Positions 6,542 through 12,396 of a stretch of 12,396 nt of DNA are shown one piece after another. Position numbers and translations under genes: made by a program. The stretch's first letter is position 1, and each line of letters begins with the position of its first letter. This DNA is from Desulfotignum sp. (lineage in GTDB: Bacteria > Desulfobacterota > Desulfobacteria > Desulfobacterales > Desulfobacteraceae): contig JAIPDY010000080.1 in NCBI GenBank assembly GCA_021737445.1, forward strand, positions 1 through 12,396, given 5' to 3'. Below the pieces are notes generated by a model. It saw nothing but the letters and a program-made list of their open reading frames with translations. It made no database searches and was not told where the DNA came from.

Positions 6542-8009
6542 GAGAACTGTCCTTTTTGGGGCCAAAAAGATGGATAAAAAAAGTGGTCCCAGCATTTTTG
6601 GCACTTTTTGCCTGTATTTCTCCCCCCAGATTTTCCACCAGCCGGTGCACGATGGAAAGCCCTAAACCGGTGCCATCCGGCCGTGTGGTAAAATAGGGAT
6701 CAAAAATATCAGATAACAGATCTTCATCCATGCCGCAGCCGTCATCGGTCACCCGGATCTCAAGACCATTGTCGGGCAAAAGATCTGTTACAGTGACTGT
6801 CAGGGTGCCGCCTTCCTCCATGGCTGCCAGACTGTTCATGTACAGATTGAGCAGAATCTGATTCATGCGGTCCGGATCAGTGTAAAACCGGGAACGGGCA
6901 GACCGGATATCGACCTGTGCGGTGATGGATTTTTTTTCCAGGTCACGGGCCACCAGTTTCAAAGAATGGGAGATCATTGCCTGAATATCCACCGGTTTTT
7001 TCTCCACAGCCATGGGCTTGGCAAACTCCAGCAGCTGGGTAATGGACCGGTTGATCCGTTCCACCTCCTGGACCATTATCTGTGCGGTTTCTACATCATC
7101 AGGATGATCAATATACCGCTTTTCAAAATAGGTGGCAAATCCCTTGATGGAACTTAAGGGATTCCTGATTTCATGGGCCACCCCGGCTGCAAGCTTGCCG
7201 ACGGCAGCCAGGTGACGGGTGGTTTCCACCTCTTTTTTCAATTTTTCAGACAGGGCCCTGGCACTGGTGAGACGGGCTTTTGTGGACCGATATGCCGCAA
7301 AAATCATCAGGCTGATGACCCCGACACATCCCATGACAAAAAACAAAATTCCCTGGCCCACGGCATGCCGCAGGAGCCTGGCCTGGGCCTGGTCTGCCTG
7401 GTCCATGGAAAGCCCCACCACGATCAATGCACCGTCTTTGTGGAAAACATCTCTCTCAAACCCGGTTTCCTTTTCCCGGTCCAATCCTTCCCAACCCTTC
7501 ATCCGGTGCATGCCATGCATGCGCATGGGACCTCCATAAAAGCGGCTCTCCATGGGAGTAAACCGTTTATATACCTCAAACACCTTTTCTTTATCTGTCT
7601 CCTGGTACCGGTGAAACACCTGCCGGGCAGTCTCTTCTGAATCACCGATATCCGGAACCGCTGCCAGAAACTGACCCACCCGGGCCGGATCACTGTGGGC
7701 CAGAATGGTGCCGTTGCCTGAAACAATCATAATATATACCACATCCGGCTGCAAGGATGTCTCCTGGAGCAGATCCTGGATCCGCCGGATTCCCCAGTGC
7801 ATGGTCATCATGCCGGTGCGGGTCCCGGCTTCAAAGGTCCGGATCAGGGAAATGCCTTTGGCCAGCTGCTGATCCGTTATATGGGATTTGAGTTTTTCCA
7901 TCCGGTCCAGGGTCATGACCGCAAAAATAGGGGTCAGCACCAGGATGACTCCCGCCAGCATGAGCGGGGAAATCAGGGTTGAAAAGGGTCTGGGCAGTTG
8001 ATTTTTCAT
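6531..8009 (-). CDS. Membrane sensor histidine kinase, ZraS type
   Basis: A 492-residue kinase. Membrane helix 1 at about 11-33, a periplasmic sensor domain at 34-215, helix 2 at about 217-239, a HisKA domain with GVAHEIRNPLSSIKG (His279 phosphorylated), then a HATPase domain: N-box MNQILLNLYMNSLAAM (Asn392), G1 DDGCGMD (422-428) and G2 GTGLGLS (446-452). The kinase core places it with NtrB/ZraS-like kinases that partner sigma-54 regulators. The sensor domain holds a dense Met/His patch, MRMHGMHRM (162-170), a possible metal site. The frame can be extended to a TTG at 8021, but the ATG at 8009 is preferred; its Shine-Dalgarno sequence is poor (TTTGGA). A sigma-54-like element lies only a few bases upstream of this start and a TATAAT box further up, suggesting autoregulation. 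Confidence 0.93.
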   Translation of the reverse strand: MKNQLPRPFSTLISPLMLAGVILVLTPIFAVMTLDRMEKLKSHITDQQLAKGISLIRTFEAGTRTGMMTMHWGIRRIQDLLQETSLQPDVVYIMIVSGNGTILAHSDPARVGQFLAAVPDIGDSEETARQVFHRYQETDKEKVFEVYKRFTPMESRFYGGPMRMHGMHRMKGWEGLDREKETGFERDVFHKDGALIVVGLSMDQADQAQARLLRHAVGQGILFFVMGCVGVISLMIFAAYRSTKARLTSARALSEKLKKEVETTRHLAAVGKLAAGVAHEIRNPLSSIKGFATYFEKRYIDHPDDVETAQIMVQEVERINRSITQLLEFAKPMAVEKKPVDIQAMISHSLKLVARDLEKKSITAQVDIRSARSRFYTDPDRMNQILLNLYMNSLAAMEEGGTLTVTVTDLLPDNGLEIRVTDDGCGMDEDLLSDIFDPYFTTRPDGTGLGLSIVHRLVENLGGEIQAKSAKNAGTTFFIHLFGPKKDSSHET

Positions 8010-8021
8010 ATTTTTTTCCAA

Positions 8022-8037
8022 AGCAAAGACCGTACCA
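8022..8037 (-). promoter_or_regulatory. Sigma-54-like -24/-12 element facing the kinase gene
   Basis: The minus strand reads TGGTACGGTCTTTGCT, one mismatch from TGGCACG-N4-TTGCT, with GG and GC correctly spaced. It would start transcription around 8011, only about two bases before the kinase ATG, so the mRNA would be almost leaderless. That closeness is the reason for caution. Confidence 0.4.
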
Positions 8038-8042
8038 TTTTC

Positions 8043-8048
8043 ATTATA
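8043..8048 (-). promoter_or_regulatory. Perfect -10 box (TATAAT) for basal expression of the kinase/regulator genes
   Basis: Minus-strand TATAAT at 8048-8043, inside GGGTATATAATG. No good -35 is present at 16-18 bases; instead the place is taken by the dyad at 8061-8082. A start near 8036 would give a leader of about 27 bases. The missing -35 and overlapping dyad would suit an activator-dependent promoter. Confidence 0.4.
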
Positions 8049-8060
8049 TACCCTATTTCA

Positions 8061-8082
8061 GACAAAAAGTATACTTTCTGTC
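8061..8082. promoter_or_regulatory. 22-bp near-perfect palindrome, possible operator
   Basis: GACA...TGTC ends enclose a perfect 12-bp core AAAGTATACTTT (8066-8077); only one of the eleven base pairs mismatches. It covers the -35 zone of the TATAAT box facing the kinase gene. Its sequence is unlike the dyad at 8153-8188, so it could be read by a different regulator. Role inferred. Confidence 0.45.
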
Positions 8083-8113
8083 CTGCCAGGGCCAAGTGAA
8101 GGTGTATAAAAAA

Positions 8114-8140
8114 TACCCGGCTGGATACCTGAACCGGGTA
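8114..8140. repeat. 7-bp inverted repeat
   Basis: TACCCGG (8114-8120) and CCGGGTA (8134-8140) with a 13-base spacer. It lies between the two larger dyads. It could form a small hairpin or be a regulator site; nothing further supports either. Confidence 0.3.
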
Positions 8141-8152
8141 GAAAGGATACAA

Positions 8153-8188
8153 TATCACACACCAATCCTTGATCGTTGGTGTGTGATA
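8153..8188. promoter_or_regulatory. Perfect 13+13-bp dyad, likely upstream activator site for the ZraR-like regulator
   Basis: TATCACACACCAA (8153-8165) and TTGGTGTGTGATA (8176-8188) are perfect inverted copies with a 10-base spacer. The centre at 8170.5 is about 70 bases upstream of the -24 element and about 95 bases upstream of the expected start site, the usual place for enhancer sites of NtrC-family activators. An AT-rich stretch (8186-8237) lies between, which would ease DNA looping. The dyad is certain; its assignment to this regulator is an inference from context. Confidence 0.75.
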
Positions 8189-8239
8189 ATAACAATATTA
8201 ATGCTTTTATTTCAATAAGATATGATTTTATTTCTACTG

Positions 8240-8255
8240 TGGCACGTTCTTTGCT
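8240..8255 (+). promoter_or_regulatory. Sigma-54 (-24/-12) promoter of the ZraP-like gene
   Basis: TGGCACGTTCTTTGCT is an exact match to the sigma-54 consensus TGGCACG-N4-TTGCW, with GG (8241-8242) and GC (8253-8254) ten bases apart. Transcription is expected near 8266, about 80 bases before the ATG at 8347. It explains why a sigma-54 activator is encoded next door. Confidence 0.9.
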
Positions 8256-8276
8256 GTATTATATTGCCAACACATT

Positions 8277-8299
8277 GGTATCAAAAAAACAGTGATACC
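8277..8299 (+). repeat. Inverted repeat in the 5' leader of the ZraP-like gene
   Basis: GGTATCA (8277-8283) and TGATACC (8293-8299) pair perfectly around a 9-base, A-rich loop. It lies just inside the predicted transcript, about 30 bases before the Shine-Dalgarno sequence. GATACCTGAA at its right arm (8294-8303) also occurs at 8124-8133. It may be an mRNA-stabilising hairpin or a protein site. Confidence 0.35.
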
Positions 8300-8346
8300 T
8301 GAAACATTCATCAGCAAAACAACATAATTAAAAAGGAGAGATTATC

Positions 8347-8871
8347 ATGAAAAAAGCAATGATACTCATTACCGCATTAATCGCAATCGGATTCATGGCA
8401 ACCCAGGCGTTTTCCTGGGGACCGGGCAGAGGCATGGGCGGTTACGGCCCAGGCACCAACTGTCCCGGCATCGACCGGAACACCTACAATGACCTGTCCA
8501 AAGCCCAGCAGGACGAGCTTGCTGCCCTGCGCCAGAAATTCATTGATGACACCTATGAACTGCGCACATCCATGATGCACAAACACAATGAAATCCGCCT
8601 GCTCATGGAAACCTCTGAACCGGACCGGGCAACATTGAACCGTCTCACAGCAGAAGTGTCCGATATTATGAAACAGATCCAGGAAAACCGGATTGACTTC
8701 ATGCTGGCAGCCAAAAAAGTGGCCCCTGAGCTCCGGTTCGGCGGCCAGGGCATGGGCCAGGGATATCACAAAGGCTATGGCAGAGGCAACTGCCCCGGAA
8801 GCGGCCAGGGATATGCCCAGGGCCAGAACCAATATGGCGGCGTTAAAGGCTCCGGCTGCGGCCGGTTTTAG
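8347..8871 (+). CDS. ZraP/Spy-like periplasmic metal-binding or chaperone protein
   Basis: A 174-residue secreted protein. Residues 1-23 are a Sec signal peptide (Lys-Lys, hydrophobic core, cleavage near ATQAFS). The mature start is Gly-rich with Cys39. Residues about 46-130 are two charged helices (SKAQQDELAALRQKFIDD, then a stretch with MMHKHNE, LTAEVSDIMKQIQENR), the LTXXQ/heavy-metal-resistance fold of ZraP, Spy and CpxP. The tail (132-174) is rich in Gly, Gln and Tyr with Cys149 and Cys171; NCPG occurs at both ends (38-41 and 148-151). ZraP of E. coli is a zinc-binding periplasmic chaperone that represses its own ZraSR system. This protein is longer (141 in E. coli) and lacks the N-terminal histidine-rich zinc motif. 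AAGGAG precedes the ATG; a sigma-54 promoter and activator dyad stand upstream, and an intrinsic terminator follows. Family firm, metal and role inferred. Confidence 0.88.
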   Translation: MKKAMILITALIAIGFMATQAFSWGPGRGMGGYGPGTNCPGIDRNTYNDLSKAQQDELAALRQKFIDDTYELRTSMMHKHNEIRLLMETSEPDRATLNRLTAEVSDIMKQIQENRIDFMLAAKKVAPELRFGGQGMGQGYHKGYGRGNCPGSGQGYAQGQNQYGGVKGSGCGRF

Positions 8872-8941
8872 ACAGCCCACCGGATTGGAGGCCACGCAGT
8901 TGAGCTGCTGAACCACCAATCAGATCAAAACCGATCAGTTG

Positions 8942-8990
8942 CCAATCCCCTGGAATCCGGGCCCACCAAATTCCAGGGGATTGGTTTTTT
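8942..8990 (+). terminator. Strong intrinsic terminator after the ZraP-like gene
   Basis: CCAATCCCCTGGAAT (8942-8956) and its exact complement (8970-8984) form a perfect 15-bp stem with a 13-base loop, followed by six T (8985-8990). It ends about 115 bases after the ZraP-like stop and touches the stop codon of the convergent M24 gene (8990-8992). There is no T-run for the opposite strand, so termination should be mainly rightward. Confidence 0.93.
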
Positions 8991-10276
8991 CAGTTATTCA
9001 AAACGGTTCCATCCGGTCCCAGGATATCGATTTTAAGAGCAAGTTGACCCATACGCTTCCCCCCGTCCGCGGTAACAACCAGGGTGTCGGAAAGTCCAAT
9101 GGGTCCGGTTTCTTTCCCATCGATTTTCTGGATCCAAGGGATGAAATGAAACGTTTGATTTTCCTGGAGTTCACTGTCATTATTCCCGGCAAAGGAAAAA
9201 CAGGCATCTCCCCAGCCAGCATATCCGCCAGGAACGGTTGCCGTGCCTCCGGCAGTATATCCGGCCCGTGCCACCATGGTACCGCCAAAAGAGTTGCTGC
9301 AAATTATTTTGCGGGCAATGCTGTCAATCTCACTTGCCTTTGTTCCGGGCTTCATAAGGGGCAGGCATTTTTCAAACGCCTTGTTGATGAGATTTTCTGA
9401 TTCCATCACCCAGTCCGGCACGCTGTCGTTTTTGCTTTCCAGTATATAGCAGGTTCTCATCATGGGTGCGTGGTGACCGTGAATATTGGCTGACATTTCT
9501 AAAAACACAAGGCCTTTTTTAACCCGTTTACCCACTTCCCATGAACCATGGCCTGCTGGCTCATCTGTCCTTATGATGGGAGAATAGGCCGGTTCTTCAC
9601 TGCCCCTGGCAATCATGGCATTGAGAGACTGCATGAAAATGGATGACTCAAGTTCTCCTATTTTTATGGCAGCCTTGCCCGCCAGAATTCCTGCTTCGGT
9701 GATTTTTGAAACCGCTTTTATTTTTTCAATTTCTGCATCTGTCCGTACCAATCTCATTTTTTCCAAAAGATCGTCAGCATCTGAAATAGTGCACCCCAGA
9801 CTGGTTTCCAGTTTCTTCAAATCAGATGCAGACACAGCACTGTGATCAATCTTTACAATTTTGCCGGAATAGTTAAATTTTTGCTGGAGAATGGTCTTCA
9901 AAGTATGCAGGGAATCATCTGCATCCAGCTGGGAATACCATTCACTGACCCAGGTCAGTTTTTCAATAAGACGGGCCTCCAGTAACCGGCAGTGAAAAAC
10001 CGGCTCTGATGACGCATCGATTATGAGTGTCTGATTGTCAGAATCCCCGATGGTGTAAAAATTTGTCAGATACCGGAGATCTTCGGGTTTTCTGACCAAA
10101 AGGATATCGATATTGTTTTTTTTCATCCGATTGCGAAGGTTCAGAAGTCTGCCTTGATATTCAGCCATGGGATAGGGCATATCCTCTCTTGATCTGCCAA
10201 AACCGGCCATATCAACGCTGTACATCTCTCCAATAACCTTTGGATACATTTGCTGTCCGCGGTACCGCTCCGTCAT
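8990..10276 (-). CDS. M24-family hydrolase lacking metal ligands (creatinase / ectoine-hydrolase-like)
   Basis: A 428-residue cytoplasmic protein. Residues about 38-165 are a creatinase N-terminal domain (YQGRLLNLRNRMKKNNIDIL, RYLTNF); about 180-415 are the M24 pita-bread domain. In metal-dependent members the second strand carries two Asp eleven residues apart; here those places are Glu260 and Pro271 (VFLEMSANIHGHHAPMMRT). The later His and two Glu ligands also look replaced (FHFIPWI, IGLSDTLVVT). This resembles the metal-free members creatinase and ectoine hydrolase (DoeA/EutD), not aminopeptidase P. His243 (EPAGHGSW) sits where creatinase has its catalytic His, but I cannot align it rigorously. 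AAAGGA precedes the ATG. The EutA-like gene lies 25 bases upstream and is probably in the same operon. Substrate unknown; likely a C-N bond in a small amidine, cyclic or N-methylated compound. Confidence 0.85.
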   Translation of the reverse strand: MTERYRGQQMYPKVIGEMYSVDMAGFGRSREDMPYPMAEYQGRLLNLRNRMKKNNIDILLVRKPEDLRYLTNFYTIGDSDNQTLIIDASSEPVFHCRLLEARLIEKLTWVSEWYSQLDADDSLHTLKTILQQKFNYSGKIVKIDHSAVSASDLKKLETSLGCTISDADDLLEKMRLVRTDAEIEKIKAVSKITEAGILAGKAAIKIGELESSIFMQSLNAMIARGSEEPAYSPIIRTDEPAGHGSWEVGKRVKKGLVFLEMSANIHGHHAPMMRTCYILESKNDSVPDWVMESENLINKAFEKCLPLMKPGTKASEIDSIARKIICSNSFGGTMVARAGYTAGGTATVPGGYAGWGDACFSFAGNNDSELQENQTFHFIPWIQKIDGKETGPIGLSDTLVVTADGGKRMGQLALKIDILGPDGTVLNN

Positions 10277-10301
10277 AAAAAGATCCTTTGTTTAAAACAC
10301 G

Positions 10302-11018
10302 TTATTCATCTGTTTGAAAAAGTTTTCCATATTTTTTATTGCAGCAATTTACGCCGGAAAGCCTTAACAGGTCCCATACAGTGGCCTGATTGGCGCTGAT
10401 GACAGGCTTTCCCAAATCCTGCTCCAGCTCTTGAAGCATCTCTATTGTACGAAAATTGGTGCAGCTGATAAATATGGCGTCTGCATCACTTTTATCAGCA
10501 CCCCGGGCCAACCGATAGGCAGCCCCGGCAGGTTGGTTGAAAATTTCCGTGTACAAACCCAGGCCTTTAAGAGCAACCACCTGAAACCCGCTGTCCTCCA
10601 GAAACAATTTTAACCGGGCATTTATTTCATCCGGATAAGGGGTCACAATGGACAGTTTTTCCGATCTGACTGCCTTAAGCGCCCTGACTGACGCGGTTGT
10701 TGTCGTGGTGCACGGCACACCGCTGGCAGTTTCCAGCCGCTCAATAATTGTCAGATCACTTCCGAAACCATGAACAAAACTGCCTGACGTGCACGCATAG
10801 GCAATGGCATCCATTTGAATCACATTGAGATCCGAAGCGGCTTTGGTGATATCATCACTTTGGGTTTGTGCCTCCAGTACCGCCAGGGTCTGCTCTTCCT
10901 GGGGCACACTGATCCGGGTGAAGTGGACGCTGACCCCTTTGGGTGCCAACTGCCAGTATTCATGGTCCAACGCACCGTCGGCCGGATAAATAACCCCGAT
11001 TTTGGCTCTCCAGGACAT
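10302..11018 (-). CDS. Maleate isomerase / EutA-like enzyme of the Asp/Glu racemase superfamily
   Basis: A 238-residue protein of the two-cysteine Asp/Glu racemase fold. Cys76 in ACTSGS and Cys186 in SCTNFRT are the paired catalytic cysteines typical of maleate cis-trans isomerase, arylmalonate-decarboxylase relatives and ectoine-utilisation protein EutA. The N-terminus (KIGVIYPADGALDHEYW) also fits that subgroup; having both cysteines argues against the one-cysteine decarboxylase. Expected chemistry is cis-trans isomerisation or racemisation of a small carboxylate. The ATG at 11018 has AAGGAGG at ideal spacing. It lies 34 bases after the GlpC-like gene and 25 before the M24 gene. EutA-like and EutD-like genes are neighbours in known ectoine clusters, so the pairing is meaningful, but the exact substrate cannot be told. 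Confidence 0.85.
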   Translation of the reverse strand: MSWRAKIGVIYPADGALDHEYWQLAPKGVSVHFTRISVPQEEQTLAVLEAQTQSDDITKAASDLNVIQMDAIAYACTSGSFVHGFGSDLTIIERLETASGVPCTTTTTASVRALKAVRSEKLSIVTPYPDEINARLKLFLEDSGFQVVALKGLGLYTEIFNQPAGAAYRLARGADKSDADAIFISCTNFRTIEMLQELEQDLGKPVISANQATVWDLLRLSGVNCCNKKYGKLFQTDE

Positions 11019-11052
11019 AAGCGTTCCTCCTTTATCTGAAATTGTGTTTTTA

Positions 11053-12396
11053 TTATGGATCGGGCAAAATCAATGCCCGCCGCAAAATTGAAACCGGATG
11101 AGCCGCTGGATACTCTGAAATTTCTTGCATCCTCAGCCGGCAGGGACCGCATTCACTCAATGCAATCTCCGGATCAATCCTGTTCAAAGATTCCAACAGG
11201 GTCCGGCTGATCTTGACACTGATGTCGTATTTTTCAGATTTAAACCCATAGCTGCCGGATTGTCCGCAGCATGGAGCATCCATTACATGCACCTTGAATT
11301 CCGGAATTTTTGTGAGAATATCAATGAGCGGCAACCCGATTTTCTGTGATTTCAGATGACAGGGCGTGTGGTATGCCGCAACCAATGGAACAGGATTTAA
11401 ATGAAGGGTCAATTCACCTGTTTCCAGCAGCTGGCGCACATATTGTCCAAAATCATAAACATGTTCGCTTATCTGGGCAGCACTGTCAATTCCCAGCACC
11501 CGGGTATACTCGTTTTTGAGCATTTCACTGCAGCTGGTACAGGTGGTGATGATATCATAGCCGTTGTCGCACCACGGTTTGAGCAAAGCGATATTGGCAT
11601 GTGCCAGTTTTCCGGCTGCATCCATATCCCCGCTGCTGATCAGCGGCACGCCGCAGCAGTTTTGTTCCGGCACCCTGACCTCAAATCCCAGATGTTCCAT
11701 TATTGCCACCGCATCCCTACCAGGATCTGTATCATTATACCGGGTGTAACAACCGGTAAAATACACAACCCTGCGTTTTACCGCTTCCGGTATCGGGGCC
11801 GGTTCAGGCCGGTTTTGCAGCCATTTTTTTAACGACCTGGCATAGGGCACCATCCGGGCCTCCCTGCTGATTCCCAGGGCGGCATCCATCCCCTTTCGGA
11901 TTGTTTTATTGGTCAACATGGCATTGCTGGCAGATGGAAAGAAACTCCCCATTTTTCCCATCAGTTCCGCGCGCCCCAGCATCCAGTCACGCAGACTGCG
12001 GCCTTTTCCCCTTGTATAGGCGTTTTTTGCCCGGGCATTTATGCGGTTCAGGGCTACACCCGAAGGACAGGCCACATGACAATTCAAACAAAGACTGCAA
12101 TAGTCAATGCTGTCTTCAACAGGCGCTCTGGATTCCCCCTCCTGATCCATTCTGACACCTGATGACAGAACCTCTGTTATGACCGCAGGACCCGGGAACC
12201 GGTCCGCCATCTGAGCCCCCACAGGACAGGCTGAGTTGCAGATCAGACACCCAATGCAGCAGGACAGATTGGCATAATCGATTTCAGATTCAAACAGTGC
12301 TACATCAGGTTTTTGAAAAGTATCTGCACTCTTTTCACAGGAAAGCATCTGCACATACCCTTTTTCATAGCGCTCCCGGTCCACGACAAGGTCTTT
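11053..12396 (-). CDS. GlpC-like iron-sulfur subunit with two 4Fe-4S clusters and two CCG domains (5' end open)
   Basis: A protein of at least 443 residues that closely resembles GlpC, the membrane-linked electron-transfer subunit of anaerobic glycerol-3-phosphate dehydrogenase. Counting from a GTG at 12384, the first 4Fe-4S motif is Cys43, 46, 49, 53 (CIGCLICNSACP) and the second Cys96, 99, 102, 106 (CSLCLNCHVACP). Two cysteine-rich CCG domains follow (NCCGVPLI at 242-249, preceded by VVYFTGCYTRYN; PCCGQSGSYGF at 371-381, preceded by YHTPCH), the HdrB/GlpC type that hands electrons to quinone or a menaquinone-linked partner. The frame is open to the window edge and the GTG lacks a Shine-Dalgarno sequence, so the true start may be further right, or at the ATG codon 13 with AAGGG before it. 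A flavoprotein dehydrogenase gene upstream, outside the window, would be expected. It heads the EutA-like and M24 operon. Confidence 0.9.
   Translation of the reverse strand, partial: KDLVVDRERYEKGYVQMLSCEKSADTFQKPDVALFESEIDYANLSCCIGCLICNSACPVGAQMADRFPGPAVITEVLSSGVRMDQEGESRAPVEDSIDYCSLCLNCHVACPSGVALNRINARAKNAYTRGKGRSLRDWMLGRAELMGKMGSFFPSASNAMLTNKTIRKGMDAALGISREARMVPYARSLKKWLQNRPEPAPIPEAVKRRVVYFTGCYTRYNDTDPGRDAVAIMEHLGFEVRVPEQNCCGVPLISSGDMDAAGKLAHANIALLKPWCDNGYDIITTCTSCSEMLKNEYTRVLGIDSAAQISEHVYDFGQYVRQLLETGELTLHLNPVPLVAAYHTPCHLKSQKIGLPLIDILTKIPEFKVHVMDAPCCGQSGSYGFKSEKYDISVKISRTLLESLNRIDPEIALSECGPCRLRMQEISEYPAAHPVSILRRALILPDP

Noticed and set aside
6542..6604. Longer start of the response regulator at 6604
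   Set aside because: The added residues lie within the kinase gene and precede the canonical receiver-domain start MKHNILVVDDD.
8377..8919. 180-codon minus-strand ORF opposite the ZraP-like gene
   Set aside because: It is antisense to a gene with signal peptide, ribosome binding site, promoter and terminator.
8942..8990. Bidirectional terminator
   Set aside because: The stem is perfect, but only the plus strand has a T-run after it; the minus strand continues GGCAACTG.
8990..11018. Firm annotation as ectoine degradation genes eutD and eutA
   Set aside because: Families fit, but EutB, EutC and EutE are not seen and a GlpC-like subunit is present, so the substrate is left open.
1..12396. CRISPR array, tRNA, rRNA, insertion sequence or phage remnants
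   Set aside because: No repeat-spacer series, tRNA-like fold, transposase or integrase reading frame was found by reading the window.

Overview
The window looks like chromosomal DNA of an anaerobic, Gram-negative bacterium of moderate GC, most likely a sulfate reducer related to the Desulfobacteraceae (Desulfobacterota). This is an inference from the density of iron-sulfur oxidoreductase genes, a sigma-54/two-component envelope module and general protein style. I could not run a database search.

Layout, left to right. (1) Positions 1-546, minus strand: the N-terminal part of an iron-sulfur protein of the NuoG/HoxU/formate-dehydrogenase type that runs off the left edge. A 243-base divergent promoter region follows; it contains a 10-bp inverted repeat. 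(2) Positions 790-2846, plus strand: a metallo-beta-lactamase-fold hydrolase, then tyrA, a fused chorismate mutase/prephenate dehydrogenase for tyrosine synthesis. (3) Positions 2843-5001, minus strand: a two-gene inner-membrane motor of the MotA/TolQ/ExbB plus MotB/OmpA kind, whose MotB-like partner has a long coiled coil. It converges on tyrA, and both stop codons lie in one TTAA. (4) Positions 5177-8009, minus strand: a sigma-54 response regulator and its membrane histidine kinase, overlapping by 11 bases. A possible 60-codon ORF sits between the regulator and the motor genes and overlaps each by ATGA. (5) Positions 8010-8346: a rich regulatory region, followed by a divergent ZraP/Spy-like periplasmic protein (8347-8871) and a strong intrinsic terminator. 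(6) Positions 8990-12396, minus strand: an operon-like run of a GlpC-like iron-sulfur protein, a maleate-isomerase/EutA-like racemase-fold enzyme and an M24 'pita-bread' hydrolase that has lost its metal ligands.

The clearest system is item 4 plus 5. It has the architecture of the enterobacterial ZraP-ZraSR envelope/metal stress system: divergent gene order, an exact -24/-12 promoter (8240-8255) in front of the small periplasmic gene, and a perfect 13+13-bp dyad (8153-8188) about 95 bases upstream of the expected transcript start, where a ZraR-like activator would bind. Two further dyads and a second sigma-54-like element facing the kinase gene suggest autoregulation. The motor pair lies directly downstream of the regulator and may be read with it, though it also has a plausible promoter of its own.

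The most open-ended region is the right-hand operon. An M24 protein without metal ligands beside a two-cysteine isomerase/racemase recalls ectoine-type catabolic clusters (EutD/EutA), but here the pair is joined to a GlpC-like electron-transfer subunit. That suggests an uncharacterised anaerobic catabolic route. No tRNA, rRNA, CRISPR array, insertion sequence or phage gene was seen.
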